Shown one piece after another: positions 1 to 6,983 of a stretch of 64,000 nucleotides of DNA. Each line of letters begins with the position of its first letter. Position 1 is the first letter of the stretch. The DNA lies in contig RAZJ01000010.1 in NCBI GenBank assembly GCA_003612625.1, positions 26,858-90,857 on the forward strand, in the 5' to 3' direction. Origin of the DNA: a bacterium 1XD42-1 (GTDB lineage: Bacteria > Bacillota > Clostridia > Oscillospirales > Ruminococcaceae). A model generated the notes under the pieces. The model did not search any database. It was not told the DNA's origin and saw only the letters and a program-made list of their open reading frames with translations. The position numbers and the translations under genes are program-made.

Positions 1-222
1 AGTAGCGGTTCCTTATCCAACGCAGATTATTTTCTGTCTTCTTTTAATATTTTAGCGGAACGGGAAAATGCCTTTTCGGTTGCACCGAAAACATTAGGCG
101 GTGGATTCCTGGCCATCAATCCCATCCAGATTTTGTTATGGGGCGTCTTTTTGGCTCTATTATTGCCTTTGTCAGTCCTTTTTACAGGCTTATATTTCTG
201 GATGCGCCGCAGGAAACGGTAA
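1..222 (+). CDS. GldG-like ABC-transport auxiliary protein, C-terminal part
   Basis: An open frame enters from the left edge and stops at TAA 220-222, giving the last 73 residues of a larger protein. They contain a soluble stretch (SNADYFLSSFNILAER) followed by one hydrophobic helix and a terminal Arg/Lys cluster (MRRRKR). This is the usual C-terminal end of Gldg/ABC_transp_aux proteins, which sit beside ABC permeases. The next gene encodes a DUF4340 protein, the regular partner of this family in Clostridia, which supports the call. The start and most of the protein lie outside the window, so the substrate cannot be judged. Confidence 0.65.
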   Translation, partial: SSGSLSNADYFLSSFNILAERENAFSVAPKTLGGGFLAINPIQILLWGVFLALLLPLSVLFTGLYFWMRRRKR

Positions 223-238
223 GGAGGCTTGGAACCAT

Positions 239-1567
239 ATGAACCAGCAGATTAAAATTTTAGCTGGCTGCGGGGCAGCTTTATTGGTTTTAGCAGGTCT
301 ATTGATCGCTGTTTTTATGCTCCCTAAAAAAACGGAATCCATAGAAGAAACGATACCGCTAAATGACGGGGAAGTCATGGCAGTTACAGTTGTCAACAAA
401 TATGGAACAATCGAATTGACAAAGAAGGACGAGAAATGGGTTATAAAGGGATTAGAAAAATTTTCTCTTTCTGAAAATGCCTTTACTTTAGCCGAACAAG
501 CGACTTCTTTGGAAGCCGTTCGGGAAATTCCCCCTTCAGAGGATTTGAAACAATATGGTCTTACAGAGCCGGAAGCAGATGTAAAAATAGAAACCAGCCA
601 GGGTTCCCGTCATTTGGAAATCGGAGGGCAGTCCCCGGCAGCAGGCCAAAGATATATCCAGTTGGATGGGCATATTTATTTGGTTGACAGTGCAAAAGTT
701 ACTTCATTTCTTTATGATTTAAACCATTTTGTTTCCACACTGGTTTCGGAGCCTCTGGGTAGTGAAGACAATGTAGAATGGATCGAGTTAAAACGGGACA
801 ATGAAACGATACAGTTCCGTTTTGTACCAGAAACCTTTCAAGGCAGCGGGGAAAATGAAGAAGTGATTCCTGCCCATTACCATTTAACTTCCCCCATAGA
901 AGCGGATATCGATCAATATGAAGTATCTATATGGGCAAATGGAGCCTTTGGATTGAGTGCCCAGGCAGTAGAAGAAATTGATCCAAGTGAGGAAATATTG
1001 GAAAAGTATGGACTGGCACAGCCTGAAACATCGGTTAAGCTGACCAGTTCATCAGGGGAAACCATTCAGTTATTCGCTTCTGCCCCAAGGGATGGAAAAT
1101 GCTATTTAATGCGGGCGGGAATCCCATTGGTTTACCGCGTTTCTCAAGCGGATGCAGGGTGGCGGACAGCCACCATAGAAACGGTAACAGGGAGTGTTTT
1201 CCTTCCGGGAAAAAAAGAAAATATCGTTTCGTTAGCCGTAGAAGGGCAAGGCAAAAGCTATTCTTTTCTTCGGGACGGAGATCAGATCACATGTAATGGA
1301 AAGCCAGTCCCAACAGAAGCTTTTGAAAAAGTCCTTGAAAGTGCAACGGAGATACCGCCGGAATTTTTAGGGGAAACAGCACAGCCTGCTTTAGAACCGG
1401 CACTGACAATAGAGGCAGGATATAGGGAAAATGAAAAGGACATTTTACGGTTAATCCCTACCGGAACAGGAAGCTTATATCTGGAGTTCAATGGGACAGC
1501 CCGCTTTACAGCCAGGGAAAGCTATTTGGAAGCTCTGCTGGAAGCTTGTGAAGCGGCATTGGCATAA
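239..1567 (+). CDS. DUF4340 domain-containing protein
   Basis: A 442-residue protein with one N-terminal membrane anchor (about residues 8-28) and a long extracytoplasmic part. That part has repeated DUF4340-like units, each with a segment of the type LKQYGLTEPE or LEKYGLAQPE followed by a strand-rich stretch. The start is ATG 239, because AAGGAGG at 221-227 sits 11 bases upstream; an in-frame ATG at 101 would run through the end of the preceding gene. The gene follows the GldG-like gene by 16 bases, so the two are probably one operon encoding accessory subunits of an ABC system whose ATPase and permease lie to the left. The biochemical role of DUF4340 is unknown. Confidence 0.75.
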   Translation: MNQQIKILAGCGAALLVLAGLLIAVFMLPKKTESIEETIPLNDGEVMAVTVVNKYGTIELTKKDEKWVIKGLEKFSLSENAFTLAEQATSLEAVREIPPSEDLKQYGLTEPEADVKIETSQGSRHLEIGGQSPAAGQRYIQLDGHIYLVDSAKVTSFLYDLNHFVSTLVSEPLGSEDNVEWIELKRDNETIQFRFVPETFQGSGENEEVIPAHYHLTSPIEADIDQYEVSIWANGAFGLSAQAVEEIDPSEEILEKYGLAQPETSVKLTSSSGETIQLFASAPRDGKCYLMRAGIPLVYRVSQADAGWRTATIETVTGSVFLPGKKENIVSLAVEGQGKSYSFLRDGDQITCNGKPVPTEAFEKVLESATEIPPEFLGETAQPALEPALTIEAGYRENEKDILRLIPTGTGSLYLEFNGTARFTARESYLEALLEACEAALA

Positions 1568-1570
1568 AAA

Positions 1571-1610
1571 GAAAAAGCTTTGTCCAGATATATCTGGACA
1601 AAGCTTTTTC
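1571..1610. terminator. Bidirectional terminator between convergent genes
   Basis: A perfect 40-base palindrome (two 20-base arms) with A-rich left and T-rich right flanks. It lies between the DUF4340 gene (plus) and the ACP gene (minus), so it can terminate both. Confidence 0.85.
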
Positions 1611-1621
1611 AGCAGCCGGTT

Positions 1622-1864
1622 TTAATTGGAATCTTTTAAAGATGAAAAATACTCCAAAGCGTCTTTTACGGTAATTAAGCCGCAGGCACGATGGGCGTCT
1701 ACTGTAATTCCGAAAGTACGGTTTAATTCCTCAACCATGCAGACTAAATCGTAGGAATTTACGTCTAAATCTTCAACCAGACGGGCTTCCGGTGTAACTT
1801 CTTCCGGTTCGACATCCACATGTTTACAAAATATTTTTCTGAAATCTTCTAACATAAGTTCCAT
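1622..1864 (-). CDS. Stand-alone acyl carrier protein
   Basis: An 80-residue acidic four-helix carrier protein. The phosphopantetheine attachment serine is most likely Ser37 in DVNSYDLV, matching the D-S-L type motif of ACP/PCP domains with Tyr after the serine. AGGGGG lies 8 bases before the ATG at 1864. It is downstream of and co-directional with the condensation-domain gene (22-base gap), so the two are almost certainly co-transcribed. The usual fatty-acid acpP position, between plsX and rnc, is empty in this window, but the link to a condensation domain argues for a specialised carrier rather than the housekeeping ACP. No adenylation enzyme or phosphopantetheinyl transferase is nearby. 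Confidence 0.85.
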   Translation of the reverse strand: MELMLEDFRKIFCKHVDVEPEEVTPEARLVEDLDVNSYDLVCMVEELNRTFGITVDAHRACGLITVKDALEYFSSLKDSN

Positions 1865-1886
1865 ACCTGCTTCCCCCTAAAAAAAT

Positions 1887-3290
1887 TTATACAGTACGCA
1901 AAATTTCCCCGATTGTAATTTCCGGATTTTCAATCCCCATAAACATGATTTTACAGAGATAATAATACATATACTCTAAATCTTTAAATGTTACATAATC
2001 CGGCTGGTATTCATAATAAAAGTCCATGCCTTCATCGATCGAATTATGCATAACTGTTAAATACAATGCCTGAGCAGCCACACCATTGGAATACCAGTCT
2101 GTTTTATAAGGGATGCCGTCTAAAGCAGAAGCGTTTTTTGCTCCCCGCATGGTCATAGGCTGGTAGGTTAAAGTCAGGCTTTCGTAGCTGTCGCCAGGAC
2201 GCAGGTGGTATTGTTCAGAAGCCATCCGCATAACGGTAACCGGATCATAATCAGCGTGACGGAAAATTTCAAACTGGCTCCGCTGGATAATGTGAAGGGC
2301 TTCCATAAAAGTGGTTTCTGGGGGGATAATGGTCCGGCAAGGGAAAGAATGAATCCGTGTACCGCCGCTTTTTTTCTTTTGAACGCTGCCCCGGCGGGAA
2401 ATGGCGGATTTTATGGAAATATCTTCCTGATTGCCATTCATTTTAGAAAGGAATGTGCGGATGCCCAGTAATAAAAGGCAAACCATAGGGATACGGGCAG
2501 ATAAACAGAAATTTAAAAGCCGGGCAGTAGGGGCTTTTTCCAGATGAAGCTCATCATGGCAGGCTTCCAGGCTTTTTCCCACAATATGCCCTGCCCGGTA
2601 ATTGGGATTTCCGGTTTCTTCACGGGCCTGCAAAAGGCGATCCGGCCCGGTAATACCTGTGAAAATTGGTTCGGAACGGCAGATGAAATCTTTCCAAAAT
2701 GCCTGATCTTTTTGGAATTGAAGGGAATTGGCTTCATAAGCTAAATCTTCCCGCAAAGTTTCCAAATAGGAAGCAGTAGGCTTTGGAAACTGGTAATCAT
2801 ATCTCATACTGCAATAAATTTGGACTACATCAATGATAAACGCAATAATGGAGCTGGAATCCATAACCAGATGGTTGACTTTGAAATAAAAGCCCTTAAA
2901 TCCATCGGGCATGGAAATCATAACAATTTGGTTTTGACGGGAATCATATAAATCAAACGGCTTTTCTGTCCGCATTTCCAATTCCCGTTTGGCATGTTCC
3001 GGACGCCAGTGGGACAATTCACAAAATTCAATTTCACCAATATCATCGGGGTCCAAATATTGTGTAATTGTTCCATCTTCGTTTTTCCGGAACCGCAGCC
3101 GGAGGCATTCACACCGCCCATAAGCGGTATGGAGGGCATGTTTTAAAGCATCAAAAGCAATAACATCGCCTCCGACAGCAATACTTGTCCCAATATTAAG
3201 CAGTTGAGGCTTGGGACAGCGCTCCCAAGCGTAAACCAGCAGCCGCTGTGCGGCGGTCAGCGGGTAAGCTTCCCGGTTTTTACGGCTCAT
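1887..3290 (-). CDS. Stand-alone condensation-domain protein (NRPS-like)
   Basis: A 467-residue protein that is essentially one condensation/acyltransferase-fold domain. It opens with YPLTAAQ (the C1-type motif L-T-x-x-Q) and carries the active-site loop at 139-145 as N-H-L-V-M-D-S. The canonical motif is HHxxxDG, so the second (catalytic) His and the Asp are kept while the first His is Asn and the Gly is Ser. No adenylation, carrier or thioesterase domain is fused; the carrier is the separate ACP immediately downstream. The ATG at 3290 is preceded by AAGGGG. By family it should transfer a carrier-bound acyl or aminoacyl group to an amine or alcohol, but donor and acceptor are unknown. PapA-like or alcohol-acyltransferase activity is the main alternative. 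Confidence 0.8.
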   Translation of the reverse strand: MSRKNREAYPLTAAQRLLVYAWERCPKPQLLNIGTSIAVGGDVIAFDALKHALHTAYGRCECLRLRFRKNEDGTITQYLDPDDIGEIEFCELSHWRPEHAKRELEMRTEKPFDLYDSRQNQIVMISMPDGFKGFYFKVNHLVMDSSSIIAFIIDVVQIYCSMRYDYQFPKPTASYLETLREDLAYEANSLQFQKDQAFWKDFICRSEPIFTGITGPDRLLQAREETGNPNYRAGHIVGKSLEACHDELHLEKAPTARLLNFCLSARIPMVCLLLLGIRTFLSKMNGNQEDISIKSAISRRGSVQKKKSGGTRIHSFPCRTIIPPETTFMEALHIIQRSQFEIFRHADYDPVTVMRMASEQYHLRPGDSYESLTLTYQPMTMRGAKNASALDGIPYKTDWYSNGVAAQALYLTVMHNSIDEGMDFYYEYQPDYVTFKDLEYMYYYLCKIMFMGIENPEITIGEILRTV

Positions 3291-3390
3291 AGTGAATTCC
3301 CCTTTCTATCCATTCTTATCTGGCCTTCCTTTGAAAGGACAGGTTCCTGGTTTTTTTGGTTAGGGCTTCCTATATTTTCTATTGATTATT

Positions 3391-3419
3391 ATTATACAGG
3401 ATTTTCTTAGGAAAAACAA
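3391..3419 (-). promoter_or_regulatory. Sigma-A promoter of the condensation/ACP pair
   Basis: On the minus strand TTGTTT, 17 bases, then a perfect TATAAT (-10 at 3391-3396). It lies about 100 bases upstream of the condensation-domain start and diverges from the infC promoter. Confidence 0.6.
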
Positions 3420-3457
3420 GGAAATATTTTCCGCATAAAAGGGGAAATAAAAAACAG

Positions 3458-3486
3458 TTGACAGATCAGGCATTCCATGCTATAAT
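3458..3486 (+). promoter_or_regulatory. Consensus sigma-A promoter of infC operon
   Basis: TTGACA at 3458-3463, a 17-base spacer and TATAAT at 3481-3486: a perfect consensus promoter. Transcription should start near 3493, giving a leader of about 170 bases before infC. Confidence 0.9.
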
Positions 3487-3489
3487 CTT

Positions 3490-3661
3490 TCAGAAAACAA
3501 AGCAGAACAGGAAATGTTCTCACCTCGCCGCGTTTTATAGTGGTTGGTCAATACATGTCCGGTATGTGGAAACCGGAAGCTTGGTTGTATTGCAATGAGT
3601 GTGGGTCATTTTGGTCTGCACTCATTTTCATTTTATTTAAAAGGCTTTGGAGGTGTTTTGC
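3490..3661 (+). promoter_or_regulatory. infC-rpmI-rplT leader (L20-leader-like attenuator)
   Basis: The untranslated leader holds a small hairpin (TCCGGT 3558-3563 with ACCGGA 3572-3577). It also holds a terminator-like stem, AATGAGTG 3594-3601 with CACTCATT 3619-3626, followed by a T-rich run. In Firmicutes this operon is controlled by free ribosomal protein L20 binding such a leader and causing premature termination. Position, length and the late T-flanked hairpin fit that class. Membership in the Rfam L20 leader family was not tested. Confidence 0.6.
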
Positions 3662-4219
3662 ATTAGCATGAAGGATTTGCTTATCAATGAGGAGGTACGG
3701 GATAAAGAAATACGTTTGATTGGCCCGGATGGCGAGCAGCTTGGAATTGTAGCGTTGGCCCAAGCGCAAAATCTGGCGGCCGAGAAAAACCTCGATCTAG
3801 TAAAAATCGCTCCTCAGGCAACCCCGCCTGTCTGTAAAATTATGGATTATGGAAAATATAAATTTGAACAGGCGAAGCGCGAAAAAGAGGCAAAGAAAAA
3901 TCAGCGGGTGATCGATATTAAGGAAGTCCGCCTTTCCTTAAACATTGATACAAACGATTTCAATACAAAGGTCAACCGTGCTATCAAATTCCTTGAGGGC
4001 GGCGACAAGGTAAAAGCCGCTTTGCGTTTCCGGGGGCGTGAAATGGCACATCCTGAACTGGGAACCCAGATCATGCAGCGATTCACCGAGGCAGTAGCGG
4101 AACATGGCTCGGTTGAGAAGATGCCAAAGCTGGAGGGCCGGAGTATGGTAATGTTCATTTCACCAAAACCGGCTGCAAAAGCTGCCAATAATACCAAGGG
4201 AGGAAATAAAAATGCCTAA
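3662..4219 (+). CDS. infC: Translation initiation factor IF-3
   Basis: IF-3 of 185 residues. It binds the 30S subunit, keeps subunits apart and proofreads start-codon choice. The N-terminal domain ([17 protein letters not shown]), the lysine-rich linker and the C-terminal domain are complete. The start is taken as ATT at 3662, 8 bases after GGAGG (3649-3653). This is the rare start codon used by infC in many bacteria, through which IF-3 represses its own translation. An in-frame ATG at 3668 is spaced 14 bases from the site and would remove two residues; a TTG at 3647 overlaps the site itself. The last 8 bases overlap rpmI. Regulated by the leader upstream. Confidence 0.95.
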   Translation: MSMKDLLINEEVRDKEIRLIGPDGEQLGIVALAQAQNLAAEKNLDLVKIAPQATPPVCKIMDYGKYKFEQAKREKEAKKNQRVIDIKEVRLSLNIDTNDFNTKVNRAIKFLEGGDKVKAALRFRGREMAHPELGTQIMQRFTEAVAEHGSVEKMPKLEGRSMVMFISPKPAAKAANNTKGGNKNA

Positions 4220-4409
4220 GCTGAAAACACATTCCGGCGCAAAAAAGCGCTTTAACCTGACCAAAAATGGAAAGGTCAAACGTGCCCGTGCATTTAAATC
4301 TCATATCCTGACGAAAAAGGATACAAAACGTACCCGCCGTTTGCGTAAAAATACCTATGCCGATAAAACAAACGCGGCAGTCGTGAAATTACTGATTCCT
4401 TACAAATAG
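4212..4409 (+). CDS. rpmI: Ribosomal protein bL35
   Basis: A basic 65-residue protein ([14 protein letters not shown] start) of the 50S subunit with the standard L35 length. It overlaps the end of infC by 8 bases, with its ribosome-binding site (GGGAGG) inside infC, which indicates translational coupling. It is the second gene of the infC-rpmI-rplT operon. Confidence 0.98.
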   Translation: MPKLKTHSGAKKRFNLTKNGKVKRARAFKSHILTKKDTKRTRRLRKNTYADKTNAAVVKLLIPYK

Positions 4410-4434
4410 TAGATTATAACGGAGGTAAATCAAT

Positions 4435-4788
4435 ATGGCACGTGTGAAAGGCGCGATGATGACGCGCAAAAGAAGAAAAAAAGTCTTAAAACTGGCGAAA
4501 GGCTATTTTGGAGCAAAAAGTAAACATTTTAAAATGGCCAAAGAGCAGGTCATGAAATCCGGCAATTATGCTTTTGCTGGAAGAAAAATGAAAAAACGTG
4601 ATTTCCGCCGTCTGTGGATTACCCGGATTTCTGCTGCCTGCCGGATGAATGGCGTCAATTACAGTTCCTTTATGAATGGCCTGAAAAAAGCTGGTATTGA
4701 GTTGAACCGTAAAATGCTGTCTGAATTGGCCATCAATGATGCAGCAGGCTTTACCGCATTGGTAGAAAAGGCGAAAGCCGCCCTGTAA
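4435..4788 (+). CDS. rplT: Ribosomal protein bL20
   Basis: A complete L20 of 117 residues. It has the long basic N-terminal extension ([20 protein letters not shown]) that enters the ribosome core and a globular C-terminal domain that binds 23S rRNA. In Firmicutes L20 also represses its own operon through the leader mRNA, which matches the structured region before infC. A GGAGG site precedes the ATG by 9 bases. Last gene of the operon. Confidence 0.98.
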   Translation: MARVKGAMMTRKRRKKVLKLAKGYFGAKSKHFKMAKEQVMKSGNYAFAGRKMKKRDFRRLWITRISAACRMNGVNYSSFMNGLKKAGIELNRKMLSELAINDAAGFTALVEKAKAAL

Positions 4789-4796
4789 GCAGGGAA

Positions 4797-4876
4797 GGGA
4801 TTTCCTGGTAACCAAGCTGCGGTTTATGAGGAGATCCCTTAAATAATACGCTCGCGTCTTCGGCCGCGGGCGTATT
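4797..4876 (+). terminator. Double hairpin after rplT
   Basis: Two stems follow rplT. The first pairs GGGATTTCCT (4797-4806) with AGGAGATCCC (4829-4838). The second is a 12-base-pair GC-rich stem, AATACGC-CGCG 4845-4856 with 4865-4876. A T-run follows at about 4893-4900. Probable operon terminator, possibly leaky because the next gene has the same direction. Confidence 0.6.
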
Positions 4877-4911
4877 GCTTTCCTGGGCGGCCCTTTTTTT
4901 AAGGGGGCATT

Positions 4912-5688
4912 ATGAAACAGATTACATCACGGGAAAATCCTGCTGTCCGGCAGTATACCCTTTTAGCAGCTTCCCGCAAAGCACGGATGGAAGAACAGTT
5001 GTTTGTGACAGAAGGAGCGAAGCTTACAAAGGAAGCTGTCCAGACTTGCTCTTTAAAGGAGCTTTATGTTACGGAAACAGCCATCCAAAAATATGATCTG
5101 GATTCTTTGGAAGAACCTGTCCTGATTTCAGACGGGGTAGCTCAAAAAATGTCGCTGACACCAGCGCCCCAAGGGATTTTTGGTGTTTTTCACCAGCCCC
5201 AGCCATACGAGATCCCTCTGTCTGTTTCTCAATGCTATCTGGTGTTATCAGGGCTTCAAGATCCGGGCAATGTGGGGACCATTCTGCGGACTGCCGCAGC
5301 CTTGGGAATTGGCAATGTATTTTTATCTCCGGACTGTCCAGATCCTTACAGCCCGAAGGTATTGCGGGCCTCTATGGGTGGAGTATTCCGGCTGGCATTG
5401 GAAACAAGGGAAACAGCAGAAACAATCACCGCTTTGGATCAGGCAAGAGTACGGGTCTGGGCTGCGGCTCTCAGCCCAAAGGCTGTTCCGCCTCAGAAAG
5501 CAGGCTTAAAGGCTGGCAGTGCTGTTGTAATTGGAAATGAAGGCAGGGGATTGGCTCCAGAAATCGCAGCTTTGTGCAAAGGCATAATACAGATCCCAAT
5601 GGCTCCAGGCAATGAGTCTTTAAACGCAGCCATGGCAGCAGGAATTTTACTATGGGAAATGGCCCGGGAAACGGAGGACTCCATATGA
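4912..5688 (+). CDS. TrmH/SpoU-family RNA 2'-O-methyltransferase
   Basis: A 258-residue enzyme of the SPOUT class that methylates a ribose 2'-OH in rRNA or tRNA using S-adenosylmethionine. The N-terminal part (ENPAVRQYTLLAASRKAR) is an L30e-like substrate-binding domain. The C-terminal domain shows the three knot motifs: LQDPGNVGTILRTAAALG, VVIGNEGRGL and IPMAPGNESLNAA. GGGGGC precedes ATG 4912. It resembles Bacillus YsgA, which also lies near rplT; the exact target nucleotide cannot be read from sequence. Its stop overlaps the start of dprA (ATGA). Confidence 0.88.
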   Translation: MKQITSRENPAVRQYTLLAASRKARMEEQLFVTEGAKLTKEAVQTCSLKELYVTETAIQKYDLDSLEEPVLISDGVAQKMSLTPAPQGIFGVFHQPQPYEIPLSVSQCYLVLSGLQDPGNVGTILRTAAALGIGNVFLSPDCPDPYSPKVLRASMGGVFRLALETRETAETITALDQARVRVWAAALSPKAVPPQKAGLKAGSAVVIGNEGRGLAPEIAALCKGIIQIPMAPGNESLNAAMAAGILLWEMARETEDSI

Positions 5689-6878
5689 CAGAAGCTGTTT
5701 ATTGGATTTGGCTCCAGCAGGCTTTGGGAATCGGGAGCCAGAAAATTGACCGGGTGATTGAAATGGAAGGGCAGGCAAAAGCCCTTTATGAAATGGAAAA
5801 AGAACAACTGAAGCAAACAGGCTTTTTGACGTCAGAGGATATTCGGAAGTTGAAAACGACTTCTTTAGATCCGGCAAAACGGCTTTTAGAACGGGCAAAA
5901 AAGCTTGGCTGCTGTGTTGTTACACCAGATCATTCCGATTATCCTGATTATTTTCTGCATATCCATTGCAAACCTTGTGTATTATATGTGCTAGGTGAAC
6001 TTTCTGTTTCCTGTCCTCTGTCTATTACAGTTGTCGGCACCCGCCGGTGTACACAATATGGAAAGAAAGCAGCACAGATGTTTTCCCAGGGTTTAGCCGC
6101 CGCTGGCTGCCAAGTCGTCAGCGGCCTGGCAAGAGGAATTGACCAGGAGGCCCATGAAGGGGCTTTATCAGTTCACGGGCGCACAGTGGGCTTTTTAGCC
6201 TGCGGAATGAATGTATCTTATCCAGATGGCAGCGGCCCTTTAAAACGGCGGATTTTAAATGAGGGCGGTGCTTTAGCAACAGAATTTCCATTTGACGCCC
6301 CGCCAAAAGCCCATCATTTTCCATTGCGCAACCGTTTAATGTCCGGCATTTCAGACGGGACTGTTGTAGTACAGGCGCCGAAACGAAGCGGTGCGCTGAT
6401 AACAGCACAAAATGCTTTGGATCAAGGCAGGGATGTATTTGCGGTTCCTGGAGAAATTTTTGACTGGACCATGGCAGGATGTAACTGGCTAATCGATCAG
6501 GGATGCGGGGTTGCTGTTAGCTGCTACGGCATTTTGGAATCTTATTTTCATCGTCTGCCGGAAGATCAGATTGCTGAAATGATAAAACGGGTAGAAAATG
6601 TAAAAAGTCCAGGAGAACCGAGAGCAGTTCCGCATATTCAGCCTAAATATTCCGAACCCCAGGAAACAGCCAATCCTCCTAAAGAAGAAGAATTACAAAC
6701 GATTTCAGAATCTGCCCAAAAGGTATATGCAGTATTAGGGGAGAAACCATTGGATTGCGACGCAATTATGGATCACTCCGGTCTGGGGATTGCAGCAGTA
6801 GTAGCAGCCTTGACAGAATTGGAGTTAAATAGCCGGATTGCCGCTGAACCGGGCAGGCGTTACCGGCGGAAAAAATAA
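5685..6878 (+). CDS. dprA: DNA processing protein DprA
   Basis: A 397-residue DprA, which binds incoming single-stranded DNA and loads RecA during natural transformation. It has an N-terminal helical region, then the extended Rossmann fold with SGLARGIDQEAHEGAL, a conserved FPLRNRLMSG segment and SGALITAQNALDQGRDVFAV. The C-terminal winged helix begins near residue 330. ATG 5685 overlaps the preceding stop (ATGA) and has GGAGG 7 bases upstream; an earlier in-frame ATG at 5652 would overlap the methyltransferase by 37 bases. DprA is common in Clostridia without proven competence, so it does not alone show that the organism is transformable. Confidence 0.93.
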   Translation: MTEAVYWIWLQQALGIGSQKIDRVIEMEGQAKALYEMEKEQLKQTGFLTSEDIRKLKTTSLDPAKRLLERAKKLGCCVVTPDHSDYPDYFLHIHCKPCVLYVLGELSVSCPLSITVVGTRRCTQYGKKAAQMFSQGLAAAGCQVVSGLARGIDQEAHEGALSVHGRTVGFLACGMNVSYPDGSGPLKRRILNEGGALATEFPFDAPPKAHHFPLRNRLMSGISDGTVVVQAPKRSGALITAQNALDQGRDVFAVPGEIFDWTMAGCNWLIDQGCGVAVSCYGILESYFHRLPEDQIAEMIKRVENVKSPGEPRAVPHIQPKYSEPQETANPPKEEELQTISESAQKVYAVLGEKPLDCDAIMDHSGLGIAAVVAALTELELNSRIAAEPGRRYRRKK

Positions 6879-6983
6879 GAGAACAATATAGTTTTTTTCC
6901 GCCACGCGGCATAAAAAAGATTATCTGAATTTTTTGTGCAGCGTGACGAAAAACAGCTTTCCAAGGAAAGGGATGACAGCGGA

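Noticed and set aside
3647..3661. TTG at 3647 as the infC start
   Set aside because: It overlaps the GGAGG site and would add residues not found in IF-3.
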